Positions 8,887 through 16,905 of a stretch of DNA of 64,000 nucleotides are shown piece after piece. Numbering within the stretch: the stretch's first letter is position 1; each line of letters starts with the position of its first letter. The stretch is from Mesorhizobium sp. SOD10. Lineage in GTDB: Bacteria > Pseudomonadota > Alphaproteobacteria > Rhizobiales > Rhizobiaceae. The DNA is taken from positions 62,001 to 126,000 of the forward strand of contig CCNA01000006.1 in assembly GCA_000824805.1 (NCBI GenBank). The letters run 5' to 3'. Made by a program: the position numbers and the translations under genes. Under the pieces are notes generated by a model. The model searched no databases and was not told the origin of the DNA. It saw nothing but the letters and a program-made list of their open reading frames with translations.

Positions 8887-9597
8887 ATGACCAGACATCT
8901 TTTGCCCATCGCGCTCGCTGCCGCGGTCGCGTTTCCGGCGCTGGCGAGCGCTGCCGACATCCAGCCTGCGCCCCGCATCATCGTGTCCGGCGAAGGCGAA
9001 GCGACGGTGGCGCCGGACATGGCGATCCTTTCGCTCAGCGTCATGCGCGAGGCCAAGAGCGCGCGCGAAGCGCTCGATGCCAACAACGACGCCATGGCGG
9101 CGATGATCGCGGCGATGAAATCTGCGGGCATTGCCGAACGCGACCTGCAGACCGCCGGCATACAGATCAACCCGCGCTACAATTACATCAACAAAACCGA
9201 CGGCAGCCAGGAAGCGCAGCTCGTCGCCTATCAGGTGACCAACACGCTGTCGGTGCGCGTGCGCGATGTCGACAAGACGGGCGAGATTCTCGACAAGGCG
9301 GTGTCGCTCGGCGTCAATCAGGGTGGCGGCATCACCTTCACCAATGACGATCCGAAGGCGACGATCACCGAGGCGCGCAAGAAGGCCGTCGCCGACGCCA
9401 TGGCCAAGGCAAAGACGCTTGCGGAAGCGGCCGGCGTCAGCCTGGGCAAGGTGCTCGAGATCACCGACCAGAATATCGCGCCGGCGCCGATGCCGATGGC
9501 GGCCAAATCATTCGACGCCGCCCGTTCGGCCGTGCCGGTGCAGGCCGGCGAGAATTCCTACAACGTCCAGGTCACGGTCACCTTCGAGCTGAAATAA
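8887..9597 (+). CDS. SIMPL domain (BP26/OMP28-like) periplasmic protein
   Basis: A 236-residue exported protein. The signal peptide ends in ALASA near residue 20, and the mature part starts IQPAPRIIVSGEGEATVAPD, the hallmark of the SIMPL (DUF541) family to which Brucella BP26/OMP28 belongs. The family's biochemical role is unsettled. The frame extends upstream to 8800, but the ATG at 8887 has GAGGAG 5 bases before it and begins the signal peptide. It is followed by a strong terminator, so probably monocistronic. Confidence 0.9.
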   Translation: MTRHLLPIALAAAVAFPALASAADIQPAPRIIVSGEGEATVAPDMAILSLSVMREAKSAREALDANNDAMAAMIAAMKSAGIAERDLQTAGIQINPRYNYINKTDGSQEAQLVAYQVTNTLSVRVRDVDKTGEILDKAVSLGVNQGGGITFTNDDPKATITEARKKAVADAMAKAKTLAEAAGVSLGKVLEITDQNIAPAPMPMAAKSFDAARSAVPVQAGENSYNVQVTVTFELK

Positions 9598-9630
9598 CGA
9601 TCGGCCCGCGCAGGCGCCACCGACGCAAAA

Positions 9631-9664
9631 AAGCCCCGGAGGATCGGTCCTCCGGGGCTTTTTC
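9631..9664 (+). terminator. Rho-independent terminator after SIMPL gene
   Basis: A GC-rich stem (AGCCCCGGAGGA pairing with TCCTCCGGGGCT, TCGG loop) is followed by TTTTT, 33 bp past the stop codon. Upstream A-run makes it potentially bidirectional. Confidence 0.88.
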
Positions 9665-9700
9665 GAGACACGCCTCACATCGAGGGGCTCCGCTACTCAC

Positions 9701-9831
9701 AGGCGATCCTCGCAGAGGATCGTCCTTTCTGCTCATCCATGCTTCAAGATTTGATCTTCACAGAAGATCATAACCATAGGCGATCCTCAAAGAGGATCGT
9801 CCGCATAGGCGATACTCCAAGAGAGTCGTCC
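9701..9831. repeat. Cluster 1 of small GCGA...TCGTC hairpins
   Basis: Four short palindromes lie at 9701-9725, 9752-9770, 9778-9802 and 9807-9831. Units 1 and 3 read GCGATCCTC, a 3-nt loop, GAGGATCGTC. Unit 4 has a variant stem, GCGATACTC, CAA, GAGAGTCGTC. Unit 2 is TGATCTTC, ACA, GAAGATCA without the flanks. They sit between the SIMPL terminator and the 3' end of a small exported-protein gene. No coding potential. Confidence 0.7.
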
Positions 9832-9839
9832 TTTCGGCC

Positions 9840-10193
9840 TCAGCGATAGATGATCGGGCAGCCGCGCTCGTTGGCGAACACCACCACCACGCGATCGCCA
9901 TACTGGCGGCCAGCGACCTTCACCGTGCGACGGCTGATGTCGACGATGCGGACGCGGTGCAGACCCATGCGCTCGGCTTTGTCGAGGGCGCGGTCCGGCG
10001 AGCAGCCGCGCCAGCCACGGTCGCGACGCCAGTCGCGGCGATAGCCGTCGTCGTCGCCGGTGTAGATGCCGAAACGCGGGTCATGCCTGTCTCCGAAACC
10101 GAGATAGAGGCTGTCCGCATGCGCCGGAATGGCGGCCAAGGTGCCAAGTCCGACAAGAGCCGAAAGGGCTGCCGTCTTGATCGTGTTGAACAT
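9840..10193 (-). CDS. Small exported protein of unknown function
   Basis: A 117-residue protein with signal peptide MFNTIKTAALSALVGLGTLA cut after AIPAHA. The mature part is Gly/Asp/Arg-rich, then has a compact C-terminal domain (ALDKAERMGLHRVRIVDISRRT) with two cysteines. The frame runs upstream to 10286 but the ATG at 10193 has GGAGAA 5 bases before it and begins the signal peptide. I recognise no named family; similar short exported proteins are common in Rhizobiales. Periplasmic location is predicted, function unknown. Confidence 0.8.
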   Translation of the reverse strand: MFNTIKTAALSALVGLGTLAAIPAHADSLYLGFGDRHDPRFGIYTGDDDGYRRDWRRDRGWRGCSPDRALDKAERMGLHRVRIVDISRRTVKVAGRQYGDRVVVVFANERGCPIIYR

Positions 10194-10270
10194 CGTCTTC
10201 TCTCCTTGTTGTGGGCTGTTGCCCCTAGAACCGATGATTGGAAAATGCCTTTTTGCGTCTGAATTTTCCG

Positions 10271-10446
10271 CGAACCGGCCGTTCATATCCGGTTCATGTA
10301 AGCGCGAACCCGCCAGGGTTCGTCGCTCGTGGTCAAAGGCGCTAACTCCGCCAAGGTTCCAAACGCGAATCCGTAGGGTTCGTCGTTCCTCGTCATAAAG
10401 CCCCCTCAGAGTTCGTCGTCAAAATGCGAACCGGTTACGGTTCGTC
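10271..10446. repeat. Cluster 2 of GCGA...TCGTCG hairpins
   Basis: Clear palindromes at 10304-10325 (CGAACCC, 4-nt loop, GGGTTCG), 10365-10385 (CGAATCC, GTA, GGGTTCG) and 10426-10446 (CGAACC, 6 nt, GGTTCG), with a looser unit at 10271-10296 and a half unit near 10405-10420. Each good unit begins GCGA and ends TCGTCG, as in the cluster at 9.7 kb, but stem bases differ in compensated pairs. The last unit overlaps the 3' end and stop codon of the YcgN-family gene. Confidence 0.65.
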
Positions 10447-10881
10447 GTCCAGTATGTAGTCAAAGTAGTCGTCTGGCTCGGCCAGATCGGTTTCCTTGGC
10501 CTTCACGCGGCCCTGGATCGAAATGCCGGCTTGGTGCACGGTCTCGGCACTTCCCGAAACAAGCCTGTGCCACCAGTAGAGATCATGGCCCTCGGCGATA
10601 AGACGGTAGGCGCAGGTCTTTGGCAGCCAGGTGATGGTGCGCACATTCTGCGGCGTCAGGCCGACGCAGTCGGGCACCCGCGCCAGGCGGTTGGCATAGT
10701 CGGAGCAGCGGCAGTTCTCCGCGTCGAACAGCCGGCAACCGACGCTTGTCCAGAAGATCTCGCCCGTATCCTCGTCCTCGAGCTTCGACAGGCAGCATTT
10801 GCCGCAGCCGTCGCATAGCGATTCCCATTCGGCCGGGGTCATCGCTTCGAGCGTCTTCGTTTTCCAGAATGGCTCAGTCAT
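10435..10881 (-). CDS. YcgN family cysteine cluster protein (UPF0260)
   Basis: A 148-residue protein beginning [20 protein letters not shown] with the conserved cysteine arrangement CDGCGKCCL and later CRLFD, CRCSDY and CVGLTP. This pattern defines the UPF0260/YcgN family, thought to bind metal or an Fe-S centre, with unknown function. The frame is open far upstream, antisense to the OmpA-like gene; the ATG at 10881 matches the family start. Its last codons (DDEP-stop) are encoded by one of the small hairpin repeats, so the repeat has reached into the gene end. Confidence 0.9.
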   Translation of the reverse strand: MTEPFWKTKTLEAMTPAEWESLCDGCGKCCLSKLEDEDTGEIFWTSVGCRLFDAENCRCSDYANRLARVPDCVGLTPQNVRTITWLPKTCAYRLIAEGHDLYWWHRLVSGSAETVHQAGISIQGRVKAKETDLAEPDDYFDYILDDEP

Positions 10882-11076
10882 TTCGGTGGATTTGGCCCTC
10901 CGCGGCCTTTCGGTCAAGCGCGCGGTGACGGGTGACCCAGTATCAACATTAGAAAAACACGAAATTGCCTTCAAAAGGCCGGCCAAGCATCCTTGGCTGG
11001 CGCCAATGCCCGACGGAACCAATTGCGGTTGACGAAAGTTTGGGCAGGGATGGGACCCCACTAGGAGAAAATCGAT

Positions 11077-13395
11077 ATGAAACGCCAACCACGGATTCTG
11101 GCGGGTACGGCAATCGGCCTGCTTATGGCATCCGCGCCGTTGGGCGCGTATCCGCTGCAGGGGGGTGTGGCTTCCGGAAGCCTGCACGGCGCGCCGCTCG
11201 TGCTGGCTCAGGCCGCTTGCGCAGAAGGCCAGTCGGCAGAGGAATGCGCGCAGGGGGGAGCCGAGCAGCCGCGCAAAAGGAAGCGCGAACAGCAGCAACA
11301 AAGCGAATCGGCGCCGGCAACCGAACAAGCAGCACCTGCTGAGAGCGAGCAGAAGCCGCGCCGGAAGCGGCAAGAGCAGCAGCAGATGGAGGGCGGCCAA
11401 TCCGGGGAGGCTGCCCCGGCCGAGCAGCAATTCAAGCCGCGCAAGAAACGCGATCAGCAGCAGCAGACCGAGGCTGCACCCGCCGATCAAGGCGGCCAGC
11501 CCGCGACCGACGAACAGCAATTGAAGCCCCGCAAGAAGCGGGACCAGCAACAGACCGAAGCAGCGCCGGCCGATCAGGGCGGGCAGCCTGCAACCGACGA
11601 GCAACAGCCGCGCAAGAAGAAGCGCAACCAGGCCAAATCGGCGCCGGCTGAGCAACCGGCCGAGCAGGTCGCGCCCGACCAGCAGCAACAGCTACGCAAG
11701 AGGAAACTCAATCAGCAGCAGAGCGAGACGGGCCCGGCCGAGCAGGTCGCCCCGGACCAGCAGCAACCGCGTAAGAGGAAACTCAATCAGCAGCAGCAGA
11801 GCGAGACGGCCCCGGCCGAGCAGGCCGCCCCCGACCAGCAGCAACAGCTGCGCAAGAGGAAGCTCAATCAGCAGCAGGAAGCCGCGCCTGCCGAACAGCA
11901 GCCAGAACAGCCGGCAAATGACAACCAGCCCGGAAAGAAACGGAAGCAGGGCCAGCAACCTACCGAGCAAGGCCAAGCCCCGGCCGAACAGGCCCCCGCA
12001 GGTCAGGAGTCTCGCAAGCTCAAGCCCTTGCCGGTTCCGGGAACGGAGCAGGCGCCGGCCGGAACCGAGCAGGCGCCGGCTCAAGGCGAACAGCCTTCGA
12101 ACCAGAACAAGAGGCAGGCCAAGAAGCCGCTTACCGAGCAGCCCGCAACAGGGCAGCAGCAGCCTGCCACGGGTGAACAGCCTGCCATTAACAATCAGCC
12201 CGAGACTGGCGGCAATGCCGCGCAAGGCGAAACTCCCGCCAACCCGAACGAGGCGCCTCTCCTCGACAGCCAGAAGGATGTCTTGCGCAGACACCAGGGC
12301 CGCCGGCCGGCCGGCCAGAACGAGAATGGCCAGGTCGAGCAAGGCGGCAACCAGGCCGGACAGCAAGCCGAGAGGCAGGCCCCTGTCAATCAGGGCCCGC
12401 CGCCCACCGACGACAAGACGGCGCAACAGGCGATCCAGCCTGAAAAGATTGCTCCTGTCATCGAGGAGAAGGGCAAACGCGTCGACCTCACGCCCCAAGA
12501 GATTGTCCGCGAGCGTCGCCGGCCGCAGGGCGCGGATGTCGTGAAGCAGTTCGGCGACCGCGTGATTCTCCAGTTCAACAACCAGACCTTCGTGGAAAGC
12601 AACGAGGCTCCCCGCATCACCCGCGGTGCCAGGGATGTCTACTATGAGGATCTTTCAGGCGGCCGCACCCGCGAAATCGTGGAGCGCGACAACGGCATCA
12701 GGATCATCACCATCCGCAACCGCAATGGCGACGTCATCCGGCGATCGCGCATTACCCCGGATGGCCGCGAATATGTGCTGAGCTATGTCGACGAGCGCTA
12801 CTACAACGATGTCGACGAGTGGCGCGATCCCGGCGACGACCTGCCGCCGATGCGGCTCGACATCCCGCGCCGGGACTATATCCTGGATTCGGAGGAAGTC
12901 GAGGATCCGGACGAGTATTATACCTTCCTCGAGCAGCCGCCGGTGGAAAGGGTGCAGCGTCTCTACTCGATCGACGAGGTCAAGCGGTCGGCCCGCGTGC
13001 GCGACATCGCCCGGCGCATCGATCTCGACACGCTGAACTTCGACTTCGGCTCGGCCACAATCTCCGACACCGAGGTGCAGAAGCTCGATGGCGTTGCCAG
13101 CGCCATGGAAAAACTGCTGAAGAAAAATCCGGCCGAGACCTTCCTGATCGAAGGCCACACCGACGCCGTCGGCACGCCGGACGCGAACCTCGCGCTGTCG
13201 GACCGCCGCGCAGAGGCGGTCGCCGAGGCGCTCACCAACGCCTTCGGCATCCCGGCCGAGAACCTCACCACGCAGGGTTATGGCGAGCAATATCTCAAGG
13301 TGAACACGCCCGGTCCGAACCGCGAGAACCGGCGTGTCGCCATCCGCCGGATCACCTCGCTGGTGGCGCCCGTGGCGAGCAACAGCGAGCAGTAA
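11077..13395 (+). CDS. OmpA family protein with long Gln/Lys/Glu-rich N-terminal region
   Basis: A 772-residue envelope protein. Residues 1-45 look like a signal peptide ending VLAQA. About residues 60-450 are low complexity, with repeated cores of K(P/L)RK(K/R)(D/N)QQQ followed by EAAPADQ-type segments. A middle region (about 480-630) is Asp/Arg-rich with a repeated [23 protein letters not shown] beta pattern. The C-terminal OmpA domain (about 645-765) has [19 protein letters not shown] and the NRRVAIRR peptidoglycan-binding signature. It likely tethers to peptidoglycan. AGGAG lies 9 bases before the ATG. A terminator follows. Confidence 0.9.
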   Translation: MKRQPRILAGTAIGLLMASAPLGAYPLQGGVASGSLHGAPLVLAQAACAEGQSAEECAQGGAEQPRKRKREQQQQSESAPATEQAAPAESEQKPRRKRQEQQQMEGGQSGEAAPAEQQFKPRKKRDQQQQTEAAPADQGGQPATDEQQLKPRKKRDQQQTEAAPADQGGQPATDEQQPRKKKRNQAKSAPAEQPAEQVAPDQQQQLRKRKLNQQQSETGPAEQVAPDQQQPRKRKLNQQQQSETAPAEQAAPDQQQQLRKRKLNQQQEAAPAEQQPEQPANDNQPGKKRKQGQQPTEQGQAPAEQAPAGQESRKLKPLPVPGTEQAPAGTEQAPAQGEQPSNQNKRQAKKPLTEQPATGQQQPATGEQPAINNQPETGGNAAQGETPANPNEAPLLDSQKDVLRRHQGRRPAGQNENGQVEQGGNQAGQQAERQAPVNQGPPPTDDKTAQQAIQPEKIAPVIEEKGKRVDLTPQEIVRERRRPQGADVVKQFGDRVILQFNNQTFVESNEAPRITRGARDVYYEDLSGGRTREIVERDNGIRIITIRNRNGDVIRRSRITPDGREYVLSYVDERYYNDVDEWRDPGDDLPPMRLDIPRRDYILDSEEVEDPDEYYTFLEQPPVERVQRLYSIDEVKRSARVRDIARRIDLDTLNFDFGSATISDTEVQKLDGVASAMEKLLKKNPAETFLIEGHTDAVGTPDANLALSDRRAEAVAEALTNAFGIPAENLTTQGYGEQYLKVNTPGPNRENRRVAIRRITSLVAPVASNSEQ
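11429..11930 (+). repeat. In-gene tandem repeats of the OmpA-like protein
   Basis: DNA repeats of about 75-93 bp, multiples of three, encode the basic/Gln-rich units. Two similar units begin near 11429 and 11521. A tighter pair starts with AAGAGGAAACTCAATCAG at 11698 and 11773 (75 and 81 bp, differing by CAG codons), and a third start at 11854 is diverged. The CAG-rich junctions suggest copy number can change by slippage without breaking the frame. Confidence 0.65.
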
Positions 13396-13450
13396 TTGAG
13401 CGTTTGATTTCAAGATCCTGCCCGGATCTTCGGAATCAGCGCGCAAGATG

Positions 13451-13479
13451 AGGCCCGTCCGCTTCGGACGGGCCTTTTT
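13451..13479 (+). terminator. Terminator after OmpA-like gene
   Basis: AGGCCCGTCCG pairs with CGGACGGGCCT around a 3-4 nt loop, followed by a T-run, 55 bp past the stop codon. Confidence 0.88.
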
Positions 13480-13603
13480 CCTTGTCGGCTCAAGAAGAAT
13501 TGTCCTGCCTTGCCCGCCTGCTCATTGAATCGCCGCATTGCGGCACCCAGATTCTGTCCAGGGCGTTCCCTGCCCTGTCCCGACTCCAGCGGGACACACT
13601 GAG

Positions 13604-13635
13604 CCCCGTCGGGTCCCCTCCCCGGCGGGGTTTTT
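13604..13635 (+). terminator. Second terminator, possible end of a small transcript
   Basis: CCCCGTCGG pairs with CCGGCGGGG (one G-T wobble) around an 8-9 nt loop and is followed by TTTTT. It is 125 bp after the previous terminator and 62 bp before the UPF0114 start codon. With no reading frame between, it may end a short RNA starting near 13480 or act as a leader attenuator. Confidence 0.6.
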
Positions 13636-13697
13636 GTCTTGAAAACAGGGCCTATCTGGCCGAAATACCCTCTATCGCAATTCGACCGGAACCCTTC

Positions 13698-14219
13698 ATG
13701 AAGCGTCTCGAACTCGCCATCGAATCCGTCATCCTCGCCTCGCGCTGGCTGCTGGTCGCCTTCTATCTCGGGCTCGGCGTAGCGCTCGCGACATATGCCT
13801 TGTCCTTCGGCAAGAAGCTTTACGAGTTTGTGATAAGCGCCTTCACGCTCGGCGACACCGACACGATCCTGAAGATGCTCGGCCTGATCGACGCCGCGCT
13901 GGTCGCCTCGCTGGTGGTGATGGTGATCATCTCGGGCTACGAGAATTTCGTCAGCCGCTTCGACGAGCAGGACGGCGAGGTGCATTGGCTGGGCACGATC
14001 GATGTCGGCTCGCTGAAGGTCAAGGTCGCCTCGACCATCGTCGCGATCTCGTCGATCCACCTGCTGCAGGTTTTCTTGAACTCCGTATCCTACACCACCG
14101 ACCAGCTGATGTGGCTGACCATCATCCACCTCGCCTTCGTCGTCTCGGCGCTGATGCTGGCCTATATCGACCGGGTGATGGCGCTGGCGAAAGGCAAAAA
14201 GGCCGAGGCGGCGGAGTAG
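13698..14219 (+). CDS. UPF0114 family membrane protein
   Basis: A 173-residue protein with predicted membrane helices near residues 10-35, 55-80, 105-125 and 135-155. It matches the UPF0114/YqhA family (opening ESVILASRWLLVAFYLGLG; SGYENFVSR after the second helix). Function unknown. The frame extends to 13482 upstream, but that part overlaps two terminators; the ATG at 13698 begins the family-conserved N terminus. It is the only gene between the OmpA-like gene and a convergent SDR. Confidence 0.87.
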   Translation: MKRLELAIESVILASRWLLVAFYLGLGVALATYALSFGKKLYEFVISAFTLGDTDTILKMLGLIDAALVASLVVMVIISGYENFVSRFDEQDGEVHWLGTIDVGSLKVKVASTIVAISSIHLLQVFLNSVSYTTDQLMWLTIIHLAFVVSALMLAYIDRVMALAKGKKAEAAE

Positions 14220-14233
14220 ACCGCCGAAGCCCG

Positions 14234-15100
14234 TCAGTAGATTCTTTTGACCTTGGTCTGCGAGTTCGCGAACACCTCGTCCGGGACGAAAAAATCACCG
14301 GCAAGCTGATCGGCCGCGCCCGGCGCATAGGCCGAAAAGTCCGTGACGCCTTCTTCGCGCAGAACCTCTTCGTCGATGTAGAAATTACCGGTCGCCTCGC
14401 GCGACGGGCGCATGAAGATCGCATGCGCCGCATCGGCCATGATGTCGGGCGAGCGGCTCATCGCCGCCACCGTCGCACCGCCGAGAAGATTGCGCACCGC
14501 GGCCGTGTCGATGGTCGAGATCGGCCACAGCGAGTTGACGGCGATGCCGGCTCCGGCGAACTCGGCGCTCATGCCGAGCGTGCACATCGACATGCCGAAC
14601 TTGGCCATCGTGTAGGCGACATGGTTCTTGAACCATTTGGCCTTCATGTCGAGCGGCGGCGCCAGATTCAAAATGTGAGGGTTCTTGGCCAACTTCAGGT
14701 GCGGAATGCACATCTTAGAGACCAGGAAGGTGCCGCGCGTGTTGATCTGGTGCATCAAATCGTAGCGCTTCATGTCGGTCTCCAGCGTGCCGGTGAGCTG
14801 GATGGCGCTGGCATTGTTGACGCAGATGTCGATGCCGCCGAACGTCTCGACGGTTCTCGCCACCGCATCGGCGACCTGCGCCTCGTCGCGGATGTCGCAG
14901 AGCACCGGCAGCGCCTTGCCGCCCGCCTGCTCGATTTCTTCGGCCGCCGTGTAGATCGTGCCCGGCAGTTTCGGGTGCGGCTCGGCGGTCTTGGCCGCGA
15001 TCGTCACATTGGCGCCGTCGCGGGCCGCGCGCAGCGCGATCGCCAGCCCGATGCCGCGCGATCCGCCCGAGATGAACAGCGTCTTTTCCTTGAGCGACAT
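14234..15100 (-). CDS. SDR family oxidoreductase (HSDL2-like)
   Basis: A 288-residue short-chain dehydrogenase. GGSRGIGLAIA (residues 12-22) is the NAD(P)-binding loop and NNAS the usual structural motif. The catalytic region has NLAPPLDMK in place of the usual Ser strand and YTMAKFGMS with the Tyr-x3-Lys. The long N-terminal insertion (AAKTAEPHPKLPGTIYTAAEEIEQAGG) is typical of the hydroxysteroid-dehydrogenase-like 2 group. Substrate unknown. GGAGG precedes the ATG by 7 bases. The frame extends upstream to 15250 but without domain support. Confidence 0.88.
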   Translation of the reverse strand: MSLKEKTLFISGGSRGIGLAIALRAARDGANVTIAAKTAEPHPKLPGTIYTAAEEIEQAGGKALPVLCDIRDEAQVADAVARTVETFGGIDICVNNASAIQLTGTLETDMKRYDLMHQINTRGTFLVSKMCIPHLKLAKNPHILNLAPPLDMKAKWFKNHVAYTMAKFGMSMCTLGMSAEFAGAGIAVNSLWPISTIDTAAVRNLLGGATVAAMSRSPDIMADAAHAIFMRPSREATGNFYIDEEVLREEGVTDFSAYAPGAADQLAGDFFVPDEVFANSQTKVKRIY

Positions 15101-15206
15101 CCTTCGCCTCCCTCTTCGATGTGGAGGCAAATTGCGCGGCGCACGGCCATGGCGCAAGACCCAAGGAGCCAATCGGAGATTACGCTGCGTCGTGCCGGAA
15201 GCAGCC

Positions 15207-15851
15207 CTAGACGAGCACCAGACCCTGCCGCATGGCAATCGCGATCGCATCGGTGCGGTTGACGGCGCCGAGCTTGATCAGGATGGCGGCGACATGGAAT
15301 TTCGCCGTGTGCACGGAAATGTTGAGCCGCCGGGCGATGACCTTATTGGGCGCGCCTTCGGCCAGCAGCGCCAGCACTTCCGCCTCGCGCGGCGACAAGG
15401 AAGGCCGCGCCTGGTTGTCGTCCGCCACGTCATCTTCCGCGAGCTCGTCATGGAAATCGCCATGCACGGTCGCCGACGCCCTTGCCCTGTCGATGCGATA
15501 GCCCGAAGCGGCGAGCCGCGCCGCGGCGGCGACCAACAGGCCATCGGCCGACGGCGGCAGCACGGCGACCACGTTGCCGTGAAGCCGCTCGTGCCCGCTA
15601 TGGCGGGACAGCAGGACGACGGGCATCGTCGAGCCGATGGCTCGGCTTTCCAAGGCGGTGTCGTCGGTCACGGCGACATCGGCTGCTTGATCTGTGCCGC
15701 TCGCGGCCAGCGACGGCAACAGATCGTCGCTGGCGCCAAGCGCATCGGCCAGTTGCTCGGCGCGCCCAGCGTCGCCAAGCGCGATCAGCACCGTCAGCCG
15801 GTGAGTTGCCGGCTCCGGTCTCGCAATCGTCTGTGCCGCGCTGCTGGCCAT
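15207..15851 (-). CDS. LuxR/NarL-type regulator with degenerate receiver
   Basis: A 214-residue protein. The C-terminal LuxR helix-turn-helix (about 150-210) is intact: SPREAEVLALLAEGAPNKVIARRLNISVHTAKFHV. The N-terminal region has receiver-like length and secondary structure but lacks the paired acidic residues of a phosphorylation pocket after strand 1. It is probably phosphorylation-independent. It starts 8 bp after the stop codon of the HtrA-like gene upstream on the same strand, so the two are likely co-transcribed. Confidence 0.85.
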   Translation of the reverse strand: MASSAAQTIARPEPATHRLTVLIALGDAGRAEQLADALGASDDLLPSLAASGTDQAADVAVTDDTALESRAIGSTMPVVLLSRHSGHERLHGNVVAVLPPSADGLLVAAAARLAASGYRIDRARASATVHGDFHDELAEDDVADDNQARPSLSPREAEVLALLAEGAPNKVIARRLNISVHTAKFHVAAILIKLGAVNRTDAIAIAMRQGLVLV

Positions 15852-15859
15852 CGATCCTC

Positions 15860-16735
15860 TCAGCTCAGCGGCTTCTCGCCGATGGTGATCGACACGTCAC
15901 GCTCGGCGCCGCCGCTCGAAACGCCGAGCGTCACGGTCGTGCCGGCGCTGTCGGGCCCGAGTTTGCGGATCAGCTCGCGCGGACCATGCACGGCCTCGCC
16001 GTTCCAGGCGACGACGATGTCGCCGACATGCAGGCCGGCGGCCTTGGCCGGGCCGTTGTCGTCGAGGCTCATCACCATGGCGCCTTTGGTGTCGCCATTG
16101 CGGATCGGGTGCAGCCCGGCGCCGAGATAGCCGCGCGCGACATGGCCTTTCTCGCGCAGCGTCGCCACCGCCCGCTCGATCGTCTCGTAGGGCATGACGA
16201 GCGCACGCCGGCGCGGCCCGAACAACAACATGCCGATCAAGCCACCCTTGGCGTCGAGCACGGGCCCGCCCTCGAAGCGCCCGCCGGTGTTGATGGCGAG
16301 GTTGATGCGCCGGTCGATCGTGCCGCCGCGCATCGAGCGCCAGGCCGGCCCGACCTCGCCGACCGTGCCGAACACGGCAAGCGCGGCACCATCGCTGTTT
16401 CCCACCGCGATCGCCAGATTGCCGGGCCGCACGGCGCCGGCCTGAGCGAGTTGCGGCAAACCGGCAGCGGCGGAAGCCGGCTTCAGCAGGGCAACGCCCG
16501 TCGACGGATCGCGGCCGCCAAGCTCGGCCTTCACGGTTTCACCGGAAGCCAGCGTCAATTCGATCTCCTCGCCGGCTTCGACCGCTTCCTCGGCGGTGAC
16601 GAAGTAGCCGTCGCGCCAATGGAAGGCGCTCGCGGTGCGGTGGTGGTGCGTGACGAAGCTCGCCAGCGCGGGGGCCGCGGCGGCCGCGACATCGGCGATC
16701 GCGTCGGAAAAGGCACTGAGGTTGAAGTCGCTCAT
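15860..16735 (-). CDS. HtrA-like S1C/PDZ protein lacking the catalytic triad
   Basis: The 291-residue protein has the trypsin-like fold order of HtrA/DegP (about 1-190) and a PDZ domain (about 200-285; YLGAGL, GPAKAAGLHVGDIVVAWNGE). Aligned with the neighbouring intact homologue, catalytic His is replaced by Glu50 (FVTAEEAVE), Asp by Gly80 (DPSTGVALL) and the nucleophile Ser by Glu155 (GRFEGGP). It should bind but not cut. No signal peptide is seen. It diverges from an active HtrA-like gene and precedes a LuxR regulator, suggesting a sensing or chaperone role; that is inference. Confidence 0.85.
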   Translation of the reverse strand: MSDFNLSAFSDAIADVAAAAAPALASFVTHHHRTASAFHWRDGYFVTAEEAVEAGEEIELTLASGETVKAELGGRDPSTGVALLKPASAAAGLPQLAQAGAVRPGNLAIAVGNSDGAALAVFGTVGEVGPAWRSMRGGTIDRRINLAINTGGRFEGGPVLDAKGGLIGMLLFGPRRRALVMPYETIERAVATLREKGHVARGYLGAGLHPIRNGDTKGAMVMSLDDNGPAKAAGLHVGDIVVAWNGEAVHGPRELIRKLGPDSAGTTVTLGVSSGGAERDVSITIGEKPLS

Positions 16736-16905
16736 AAGACTGTCTCCTGGGTTCGGTGACCCAGATATCGCTCGGTAACGCCGCCGCGGGTACTCGCCTG
16801 ACGGCTAGTCGCCGGCCGGACTGGCCATCTGGTCAGGTCGCGGCAATTGCGGCTGCTCCGCACATATAGTCATCATTTTCGCTGGATCACACTGGAGCCC
16901 TGCAC

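Noticed and set aside
9701..9831. CRISPR array
   Set aside because: Units are short palindromes with irregular 2-30 bp spacing and varying stems, not constant direct repeats with unique spacers.
11429..11930. Intergenic tandem repeat or minisatellite
   Set aside because: The repeats are codon-phased inside the OmpA-like gene.
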